Source of the DNA: an uncultured bacterium
Lineage (GTDB): Bacteria; Bdellovibrionota_C; UBA2361; SZUA-149; CALKYB01
Assembly: GCA_938022485.1 (NCBI GenBank)
Contig: CALIEE010000099.1
Location: 1 to 14,173, forward strand
Direction of reading: 5' to 3'
DNA length: 14,173 bases
This document shows, piece by piece, positions 6,713 to 12,579 of the stretch. Below the pieces are notes generated by a model that made no database searches, had not been told where the DNA came from, and saw only the letters and a list, made by a program, of their open reading frames with translations. The translations under genes and the position numbers were made by a program. How positions within the stretch are numbered: position 1 is the first letter of the stretch; every line of letters begins with the position of its first letter.

Positions 6713-6750
6713 CCCGGTTGCTTTGAGAGGAGCACCGGGTTTTTTATTTT
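6713..6750 (+). terminator. Rho-independent terminator of metK
   Basis: CCCGGTTGCT (6713-6722) pairs with AGCACCGGG (6731-6739), 9 bp with one bulged T and an 8-nt loop, followed by TTTTTT-A-TTTT (6740-6750). It is a textbook intrinsic terminator 30 nt after the metK stop. It lies just beyond the end of the convergent minus-strand gene and may help stop transcription from that side, although the T tract on that strand is poor. Confidence 0.9.
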
Positions 6751-6763
6751 TGGGCTCTTTGAT

Positions 6764-7294
6764 TTAAAATTCGCCGATGTGAGAAGGGCCGCTAGGACGA
6801 GGTTTTTTAGGTTCCGGCTTCGGTTCAACTACTTCTATTACTTCTTCTTCAACTATTTCATAGTTAACAAGCTCATCCACTTTGGTTAGCTCAGCACGAG
6901 CATGGTCAAAGTAGGTAGTTCTTCCACACTTGTTTACTTTGAGCTTAGCAAGTGACCCTTCAGCGTAAATCAAATAGTCACCAGCGACCTGAAAATCAAA
7001 ACCACATCCACCTTTCTCCGTGTATAGAACAATCTTACTAGGTGAAAACTCGTCGTAACCTTTCACTTTTCTTATAGGCTTGATTTCAACTTTACTGAAG
7101 CCAGGTTTTAAGGGGTCATCTTTCACACTTTGAACATTGCCCATGACAATCACAGTTGCCTTTTCGGCCGCTTCTGCCATTGAAGGTTTTTCCTTGGACG
7201 GGCACTGACAAGGTTCTTGGGCAGCAGCTACGTCCATAGCGAGGAAAATTGAGAGAAAGAGAAAAATAGATATTCGATTTTTAAAAGTATACAT
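6764..7294 (-). CDS. Secreted protein with TIMP/netrin-like (NTR) features, function unknown
   Basis: The preferred product is 176 residues from ATG at 7294 down. It begins with a clear signal peptide: MYTFKNR, the hydrophobic ISIFLFLSIFLAM, then DVAAA with predicted cleavage before QEPCQC. The mature part has four Cys (29, 31, 97, 123). It starts CQC, runs through VIVMGNVQSV, VEIKPIRKVKG and CGFDFQVAGDYLIYAEG, and has CGRTT near the end. This order resembles the bacterial relatives of the tissue-inhibitor-of-metalloproteinase/netrin fold: CxC start, beta strand, CGxxFxxGxxYLVY, CxRT. The tail is an acidic run then PKPEPKKPRP, perhaps a wall- or surface-interacting spacer. The frame stays open 28 codons further to a TTG at 7378, but without a Shine-Dalgarno sequence; the ATG choice places the signal peptide at the N-terminus. 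NTR membership is from pattern memory, and no target or enzyme role can be given. Confidence 0.72.
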   Translation of the reverse strand: MYTFKNRISIFLFLSIFLAMDVAAAQEPCQCPSKEKPSMAEAAEKATVIVMGNVQSVKDDPLKPGFSKVEIKPIRKVKGYDEFSPSKIVLYTEKGGCGFDFQVAGDYLIYAEGSLAKLKVNKCGRTTYFDHARAELTKVDELVNYEIVEEEVIEVVEPKPEPKKPRPSGPSHIGEF

Positions 7295-7403
7295 ATTCTT
7301 TACAAAGAAAATTGAGTAGTGCTCCAGCGACCGCTTAGTAAATAATGCCACGGTTGGTTTGTCTCTGACAATAATCAAAACATAGTTAGTTGAAGGATCT
7401 CTT

Positions 7404-7487
7404 ATGGTTAAGCCTCGATATTATTGTCCCGACCCTTGCAGGAATACCTTTTTTCGCCTAATCATCATTCAAGGCGAGGTTAAGTAG
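7404..7487 (+). CDS. Possible small ORF, 27 residues, Cys-containing
   Basis: ATG 7404 is preceded by a canonical AAGGA (7393-7397) at 6-nt spacing, better than the ribosome binding sites of several certain genes here. The frame runs to TAG 7485-7487. The peptide begins MVKPRYYCPDPCRNTFFR and ends LIIIQGEVK, with a CPDPC pair and a basic, aromatic N-terminal half. It matches no family I know. It could be a leader peptide for fadJ, a small protein or chance; its length alone is not significant. Confidence 0.25.
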   Translation: MVKPRYYCPDPCRNTFFRLIIIQGEVK

Positions 7488-7491
7488 CCCA

Positions 7492-7513
7492 CTAAAATAG
7501 ACGAACTATTTAG
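7492..7513. promoter_or_regulatory. Operator-like inverted repeat upstream of fadJ
   Basis: CTAAAATAG (7492-7500) and CTATTTAG (7506-7513) are inverted copies differing by one inserted A, around a 5-nt centre; flanking AGCC and GGCT weakly extend the symmetry. It lies about 85 nt before the fadJ start, a plausible place for a dimeric repressor of fatty-acid degradation genes. No T run follows, so a terminator is unlikely. Confidence 0.25.
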
Positions 7514-7598
7514 GCTTATTATTCATCAAAAATTAGGTGAGTAGTATTAGTGTGGTATTTGGCGATAGACCGAGATAACCAATTTAGCGGATCAAAAA

Positions 7599-9737
7599 AT
7601 GAGTGAGTCAGAACAGAGCGTACTACTTGAAAAAGATGGTGACGTAGCAATTCTAAAACTAGGCTCTCCGGACGAGAGAGTAGTTATTTTGTCTGAGAAA
7701 AGGATGGAGTCTCTTCAGGAAGCTTTGCTTACTGTTGGGAAGATGGCGCAGTCTGATGGCTTAAAAGGTCTGGTGATCAGCGGAGCTCATGACGGCCTAT
7801 TCTGTGCCGGAGCTGATATTAATATTATCAGAAGTGTTGAAACTGTTGACGAGGGTCAACGCTTGGCTAAACAAGGGCAGGAAGTTTTTCAGATCCTAGA
7901 AGATCTTCCTTTGACCACAGTAGCTGCGATATCTGGAGCATGCGTTGGCGGTGGTTGTGAACTTGTGTTGGCCTGCGATTACAGAGTTCTGGTTGGAAAT
8001 TCATCTACTAAAATAGGCTTACCAGAGGTGAAGCTTGGAATTCTTCCTGGTTTTGGTGGAACTCAAAGGCTTCCGCGGTTAGTTGGTGTTCAAGCGGCTA
8101 TGGACATGATTTTAAAGGGAAGAGTCTCCCCAGCACCTATAGCGCTTAAAATTGGACTAGCTGATGAACTGGTCGATTCTCCGGACCAGCTTGTTTCTCG
8201 TTGCATTGATATCGCCTCAGGAAAAAGAAGACCTCCGGCGAAAAGTCTGGGTTTAGTTGATAAGGCAATCGCCAAGTTTTCCTTTGTTAGAAATTTTGTG
8301 AAATCTAAAATCGAAAAGCAGGTCTCTAAAACCACAGGAGGGCATTACCCTGCTCCCGCAAAAGCAATTGAAGCTGTGTTTAGAGGTTTGGATGATGGCC
8401 TTGAGGCTGGTTACCAGCGAGAAGCTAAGTTTCTCGGGGAATTGATAGTTACTCCTGAATGTAAATCGCTAGTCCATATTTACTTTTTGACCGAGGAATC
8501 GTCACGTTTAGGAAAGTCTGCCCAGGAGAGAGTCGAGGGCACATCTATTGGAGTGATTGGTGCTGGGACTATGGGAGCTGGGATCGCAGCATCTTTCTTG
8601 ATGTCGGGCTATCCAGTTGTGTTAGTTGATACGGTTAAAGAAGCTCGCGATCGGGCTAGAGGTAGGATTGAAAAGATAGTTAGTAAGAAACGCTCGTTCT
8701 CTGAATCCAAAAAGAAAAAGTGCCTGGAGTCCCTTACTTTAACAGATGATCTTGCTAAGTTCTCTGGGACGGGACTGGTTGTTGAAGCTATCATCGAGGA
8801 CCTGGAAATCAAGAAAAAGGTCCTTGGTAGTATAGAGAGAATAGTTGGTGATGATTGTGTTATCGCTTCTAATACCTCATCGTTGTCAGTTACTGAAATA
8901 GCGGTAGATTTGGAGCGGCCAGGAAATTTTATTGGAATGCATTTTTTTAACCCGGCCGAAAAAATGCAGTTGGTCGAACTGGTCTGTGGAGAGAAAACTT
9001 CTGACGAGTCGATAGCGATTGTTGCTGCTTTGACGGACAGCTTAGGTAAATACCCCGTGGTAGTTCAGGATGTACCTGGCTTTCTAGTTAATCGAACCTT
9101 AACACCTTACTTGGTTGAGGCAGCTTATCTTCTTTCCGAAGGGCATTCTGTAAAAGAAATTGATAAAGCAGCTACAAAGTTTGGTATGCCAATGGGACCT
9201 TTACGTTTACTTGATGAAATTGGTCTCGATGTCGCAGCGAAAGTGTCAGAGATAATAGAAGCAGGGTATGGAGTAAGAATGCAGGGGCCGAAGTTTGCTG
9301 AAGAACTAGTTGCCAAAGGCCTGTTCGGCAAGAAGTCCGGGAGAGGATTTTATATATATCCTGAAGGTAAAGGGAAGCCTGAGGTGAATGGAGAATTGTT
9401 CACCCTATTAGAAATCGAAAAGGCTGGGAAGAAGTGTGATAGCGACACTATAGCTCGGCGCCTAAGCTATAGTTTAGTGAATGAGGCTGTCAGATGTTTA
9501 GATGAAGGGGTCTCTGGAGTGCCAGGCAAAGGTGCCGCCGGACAAATAGACTTGGCTTCAGTAATGGGCACAGGTTTTGCTCCTTTTAGAGGTGGCATTA
9601 TCAATTATGCTAATTCCGTTGGAGCTGAAAAGCTTAATAAAGATCTTGAGGAGTTCAGCCGGCTTTATGGTGAGCGATTTAGTCCAGCTAAGGGGATAAA
9701 AGAAAGAGCAAGCTCTGGAGGGAGCTTTAGTGTTTAG
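7599..9737 (+). CDS. fadJ: Fatty-acid oxidation complex alpha subunit, FadJ/FadB type (enoyl-CoA hydratase / 3-hydroxyacyl-CoA dehydrogenase)
   Basis: The bifunctional enzyme hydrates trans-2-enoyl-CoA and oxidises L-3-hydroxyacyl-CoA with NAD+ in beta-oxidation. The 712 residues carry a crotonase domain (about 5-200) with oxyanion segment FCAGADI (68-74) and catalytic Glu121 (GGGCE) and Glu143 (GLPEVKLG), equivalent to Glu119 and Glu139 of E. coli FadB. A linker (200-315) leads to the NAD domain with GAGTMG at 321-326, ASNTSSLS (423-430), catalytic His448 in GMHFFNP and Glu460, and then the two C-terminal dehydrogenase domains with VPGFLVNR (492-499) and the closing GERFSPAKGI. ATG 7599 has only a weak purine stretch upstream. 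The partner thiolase (fadI/fadA) is not next to it, so it is an isolated unit; FadJ is preferred over FadB from overall pattern, not proven. Confidence 0.93.
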   Translation: MSESEQSVLLEKDGDVAILKLGSPDERVVILSEKRMESLQEALLTVGKMAQSDGLKGLVISGAHDGLFCAGADINIIRSVETVDEGQRLAKQGQEVFQILEDLPLTTVAAISGACVGGGCELVLACDYRVLVGNSSTKIGLPEVKLGILPGFGGTQRLPRLVGVQAAMDMILKGRVSPAPIALKIGLADELVDSPDQLVSRCIDIASGKRRPPAKSLGLVDKAIAKFSFVRNFVKSKIEKQVSKTTGGHYPAPAKAIEAVFRGLDDGLEAGYQREAKFLGELIVTPECKSLVHIYFLTEESSRLGKSAQERVEGTSIGVIGAGTMGAGIAASFLMSGYPVVLVDTVKEARDRARGRIEKIVSKKRSFSESKKKKCLESLTLTDDLAKFSGTGLVVEAIIEDLEIKKKVLGSIERIVGDDCVIASNTSSLSVTEIAVDLERPGNFIGMHFFNPAEKMQLVELVCGEKTSDESIAIVAALTDSLGKYPVVVQDVPGFLVNRTLTPYLVEAAYLLSEGHSVKEIDKAATKFGMPMGPLRLLDEIGLDVAAKVSEIIEAGYGVRMQGPKFAEELVAKGLFGKKSGRGFYIYPEGKGKPEVNGELFTLLEIEKAGKKCDSDTIARRLSYSLVNEAVRCLDEGVSGVPGKGAAGQIDLASVMGTGFAPFRGGIINYANSVGAEKLNKDLEEFSRLYGERFSPAKGIKERASSGGSFSV

Positions 9738-9738
9738 T

Positions 9739-9775
9739 AAGTGCTCAAACTTATTCTGAGTTGCTTGCTTTTTTT
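9739..9775 (+). terminator. Likely terminator of fadJ, inside the rsmI 3' end
   Basis: AAGTGCTCA (9739-9747) pairs with TGAGTTGCTT (9757-9766) using two wobbles and one bulge, over a 9-nt loop; GC then T7 (9769-9775) follows. It begins 2 nt after the fadJ stop and overlaps the last codons of the convergent rsmI, where the T tract encodes Lys-Lys. Confidence 0.5.
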
Positions 9776-10458
9776 CCTAGGCCTGAAATTATCAATACAA
9801 ACTCACCTTTTATGCTTTGGCGGTTCTTAAAGTCGTCGAAGATCGATAGTGCGCTATCTCTTATACATTCTTCGAACTTTTTGGTTAGTTCTCTAGCAAT
9901 GAAAATGGTTCTTTCTGGTTCCTCTGTGGCTAGTACATCCAAAGTCTTTAGGATTCGGTAGGGGCTTTCATAGACGACAGTGGTCATATTGGAGTCTAAG
10001 GCGCGCTTCAGAAAAGAAGCTCTTCTACCAGACTTTACTGGAACAAATCCTAAAAATTGAAACTCATGTAGAGGTAGACCTGAGGCTGACAAGGCAGCGA
10101 TTAGAGCAGAGACTCCCGGAATTGGCGAAACTATAAAGCCCTGCTCCAAAGCTTCGTTAACTACTCTATAACCTGGGTCACTGATACAGGGTGTACCCGC
10201 ATCAGAGACTAGAGCAAGGTTCACACCACTTTCTAGAAGAGATAACGCTTCTTGAGTTCTGCCCTCTTCGTTGTGTTGATGGTAGCTTTTACACTTTGTC
10301 GAAAGATTGTGTCTTTCCGCAAGCTTTCTCCAGTGTCGGGTGTCTTCACATAGGATAAGGTCCACCTCCGCCAAGGTCTTCAGGGCCCGTTGGCTAATAT
10401 CGCCCAAGTTGCCTATTGGGGTAGCGACCACATAAAGTATTCCCGTTCCTTTTGTCAT
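9751..10458 (-). CDS. rsmI: 16S rRNA (cytidine1402-2'-O)-methyltransferase RsmI
   Basis: RsmI adds the 2'-O-methyl group to C1402 in the ribosomal decoding centre, using S-adenosylmethionine. From ATG at 10458 the product has 235 residues. It has the tetrapyrrole-methylase fold motifs of this family: LYVVATPIGNLGDIS near the start, then LILCEDTRHWRKL, SYHQHNEE, LVSDAGTPCISDPGY, PIPGVSALIAALSASGLP, FLGFVPVKSGRR, VVYESPYRI and FIARELTKKFEE. The frame is open upstream to a TTG at 10512, adding 18 residues, but neither start has a clear Shine-Dalgarno sequence; I prefer the ATG because homologues begin shortly before the LYVVATPIGN strand. It ends 13 nt from the convergent fadJ stop and is divergent to amgK, with 77 nt between the two starts. 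Confidence 0.95.
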   Translation of the reverse strand: MTKGTGILYVVATPIGNLGDISQRALKTLAEVDLILCEDTRHWRKLAERHNLSTKCKSYHQHNEEGRTQEALSLLESGVNLALVSDAGTPCISDPGYRVVNEALEQGFIVSPIPGVSALIAALSASGLPLHEFQFLGFVPVKSGRRASFLKRALDSNMTTVVYESPYRILKTLDVLATEEPERTIFIARELTKKFEECIRDSALSIFDDFKNRQSIKGEFVLIISGLGKKASNSE

Positions 10459-10535
10459 CTCTTTAGCATACACTAAGGTGGAGTCTCTGGGAATTAGTCC
10501 AGGTTGGATCAAGTAACAGTAACAAAGAAGATCGT

Positions 10536-11633
10536 ATGGAGCTTCGAAAGGAAACAGCGCAAGGTTTAGTAGATAGTTGGCGGCCGGGGTGCTCGGTAGA
10601 GGCTATAGAAGAGATCGCTCAAGATGCTTCAACCAGAAGGTATTTTCGTCTTGGCCTTGAAGATCCTGACCCAAGCTGCCCTGATTCAGTAATTGTGATG
10701 AAAATTGCGGATAGTGGTTCGCAGGAAATCGGTAGCTCAGCTTCCGATATCAGCAGTGATTTAGCCTATGTTAGATTGACCAAGTTTTTTAGGTCGAGGT
10801 CTGTTCATGTTCCCTTAATTTTTTTAGATGCTCGAGAGCAGGATTTTCTTTTAATTGAAGATCTTGGAGTCGATAGTTTAGGTGACATAGTAGATGTTAA
10901 GAGTTCTCATTTTAGCGAGGAGGAAAAGGACGAGGTTTTTAAGAAAGCGATTGATCAAATCATAGCCATCCAGAATTGTCAGGACGAAGCTAATTTTTTT
11001 GCTTTTCAGAGAGGGTTTAATCGAGATCTCTTCTTTAAAGAATGCTCAGAGTTTACTGAGTTTTTTCTCCCAACCCATCCTGAGTTAACTTCCTTGGATT
11101 TAGACCGAGTGAATATGATGATAGGGGAACTTTGTCAGGAACTTTCAGTGAGGCCTCGGGTGCTAGCCCATAGAGACTTTCATCCTTGGAATTTGCAACT
11201 GGACTCACAGGGCCAGGTTCGAGTCATTGATTTTCAGGACGCGCTTTTGGCTCCAGCCACATATGATCTCGCCAGCCTTTTAAATGATAGAGGAGTCGAT
11301 CAGCTACTGGGGCAGCGGAGATGCCGACTTTTGATGCAGTATTATTTTTCTAGTGTTGGAGAAGGTAAAGAAAAGTTAAGGGAGTTTGATAGATGTCTGT
11401 TGCAACGCGATCTAAAAGTTGTTGGTAGATTTGAAAAACTAGCTGTTACTCGTGGTCTCAGCCGCTATCGAAAGTGGATTTCTCCAACCCTCTACCGTAT
11501 TGGTCAAACAATGGAGAGAATCATCAAGGACAGTGCTTCTGAATCTTATTCTAGAGCCTTAGATAGGCTGACTAATTTATTGCCTGAAGTGGTAGAAGGA
11601 AGAAAAGATCCTTTTATCTTGAGAGAAGTTTAA
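10536..11633 (+). CDS. amgK: N-acetylmuramate/N-acetylglucosamine kinase AmgK (aminoglycoside-phosphotransferase fold)
   Basis: AmgK phosphorylates recycled MurNAc (and GlcNAc) at the anomeric carbon, giving MurNAc-alpha-1-phosphate for MurU. The 365-residue product has the APH/choline-kinase fold: an N-terminal nucleotide-binding lobe with QDASTRRYFRL (29-39), VIVMKIAD (52-59) with the likely ATP-binding Lys, LLIEDLG (105-111), then Brenner's motif HRDFHPWN (212-219) with catalytic Asp214, and the metal motif IDFQDALLAP (231-240). The C-terminal segment VVGRFEKLAVTRGLSRYRKW is typical of the AmgK branch rather than antibiotic kinases. The stop TAA abuts the murU ATG with no gap, tight coupling that supports the assignment over a generic phosphotransferase. 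ATG 10536 has a weak AAGAAG upstream. MurNAc specificity is inferred from context and family. Confidence 0.88.
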   Translation: MELRKETAQGLVDSWRPGCSVEAIEEIAQDASTRRYFRLGLEDPDPSCPDSVIVMKIADSGSQEIGSSASDISSDLAYVRLTKFFRSRSVHVPLIFLDAREQDFLLIEDLGVDSLGDIVDVKSSHFSEEEKDEVFKKAIDQIIAIQNCQDEANFFAFQRGFNRDLFFKECSEFTEFFLPTHPELTSLDLDRVNMMIGELCQELSVRPRVLAHRDFHPWNLQLDSQGQVRVIDFQDALLAPATYDLASLLNDRGVDQLLGQRRCRLLMQYYFSSVGEGKEKLREFDRCLLQRDLKVVGRFEKLAVTRGLSRYRKWISPTLYRIGQTMERIIKDSASESYSRALDRLTNLLPEVVEGRKDPFILREV

Positions 11634-12392
11634 ATGAACGATGAGTTTTCATACCTACTGCCGGAAACTGATGTCTTTATACTGGCCGCTGGCTTTGGTA
11701 AGCGTTTGCGACCTTTGACAACTAACTGTCCTAAACCTCTTGTTCAAATTGCTGGAAAGTCTTTGATTGAATGGAATCTAGAATTGCTGGCCAGTGCAGG
11801 GTTCCAAAGATTCATAATTAACTCTCATTATCTGGCTGATAGAATGGAGGAGCACTTCAATCAAGAGAGATTTAAATCTTCAAATATCACTCTGGTGCAT
11901 GAGCCTGAGATTCTTGGTACTGGCGGGGGAATTAAGAATATCAGAAGTCTAGTGAACTCTGAAAATTTTTTGACTTTCAACAGTGATATTGTAATCGATA
12001 GAACTTTCAATCCTGCAGATCTGCTCAAGCAGCACCTGAGCGACGCCAAAAAGCCAGTGGTTACAATGGTGCTTAGAGATTCTGCTGACGCGAAAAGTTT
12101 CGGTTTGCTTGGAGTTGATAAGCAAGGAGCTGTTGTTGAACTTTTAGGTGATAAGTTTAACCAGAAAGAGGTGGTTAGCAGGTTGATGTACACCGGAATT
12201 CAGGTTCTCTCCCAAAAGGTATTCGATTATATGCCCGCGACTAAAGTCTTTGGGATGACCGAAGAGGTCTATCCAGCTGTTCTGAACTCTGGGGAATTGA
12301 TCGGCTCAGTGGTCTATGATGGCTACTGGAATGACGCTGGTACTCCAGAAAGATTGAAGGAAGGGGAGAACTTTCTTAATCAGGCGTTTTGA
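11634..12392 (+). CDS. murU: N-acetylmuramate-1-phosphate uridylyltransferase MurU
   Basis: MurU converts MurNAc-alpha-1-phosphate and UTP to UDP-MurNAc, closing a recycling route that bypasses MurA and MurB; in Pseudomonas putida and P. aeruginosa this route gives intrinsic fosfomycin tolerance. The 252-residue sugar-nucleotidyltransferase has LAAGFGKRLRPLT (17-29), CPKPLVQIAGKSL (32-44), EILGTGGGI (92-100), FNSDIV (115-120) with the metal-binding Asp118, and YWNDAGTPERL (231-241). These are shared with glucose- and mannose-1-phosphate transferases; the short length without extra C-terminal domain and the direct abutment to amgK point to MurU. Its ATG at 11634 follows the amgK stop immediately. 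A promoter-like element for the next gene lies about 35 nt after its stop. Confidence 0.9.
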   Translation: MNDEFSYLLPETDVFILAAGFGKRLRPLTTNCPKPLVQIAGKSLIEWNLELLASAGFQRFIINSHYLADRMEEHFNQERFKSSNITLVHEPEILGTGGGIKNIRSLVNSENFLTFNSDIVIDRTFNPADLLKQHLSDAKKPVVTMVLRDSADAKSFGLLGVDKQGAVVELLGDKFNQKEVVSRLMYTGIQVLSQKVFDYMPATKVFGMTEEVYPAVLNSGELIGSVVYDGYWNDAGTPERLKEGENFLNQAF

Positions 12393-12427
12393 TAGAATAT
12401 CCCATTGCTTAAAGCTGAGAATTTTTG

Positions 12428-12456
12428 TTGACGTATAACTTTCAGCTCCTTAAACT
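12428..12456 (+). promoter_or_regulatory. Candidate housekeeping promoter for the PBP gene
   Basis: TTGACG (12428-12433, 5 of 6 matches) and TAAACT (12451-12456, 4 of 6) are spaced by exactly 17 nt. Transcription would start near 12463, giving a leader of about 117 nt before the preferred ATG at 12580. Confidence 0.5.
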
Positions 12457-12468
12457 AAACTGGTTCGA

Positions 12469-12553
12469 GGGGTTGTTGGCCTTAATATAGGGTTTTCCCC
12501 AACCCCATAGCTTTAATAGTTGCTGTACAGTTGGATTGCGCTTTAATTCGCAA
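12469..12553 (+). promoter_or_regulatory. Structured leader of the PBP gene
   Basis: GGGGTTG (12469-12475) pairs with CAACCCC (12500-12506); its 24-nt loop holds a second hairpin, GGG (12490-12492) with CCC (12497-12499) around TTTT. Further on, TTGCG (12536-12540) pairs with CGCAA (12549-12553). No T tract follows the large hairpin, so it is not a simple terminator. A regulatory role is inference. Confidence 0.3.
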
Positions 12554-12579
12554 GCCTCTGAACCTTGTACGTTGGGATT

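Larger units (their letters stand above)
7295..7598. other. Divergent intergenic region between the NTR-like gene and fadJ
   Basis: It must hold the control signals of two divergent genes, but I see no strong -35/-10 pair on either strand. It contains a possible 27-codon ORF with a good ribosome binding site (7404-7487), a hairpin TCGCCT (7454-7459) with AGGCGA (7472-7477), and a near-perfect inverted repeat at 7492-7513. No tRNA or other known RNA was recognised. Confidence 0.5.

Noticed and set aside
11861..12193. 110-codon minus-strand frame inside murU
   Set aside because: It lies wholly opposite a well-conserved nucleotidyltransferase and shows no domain or signal of its own.
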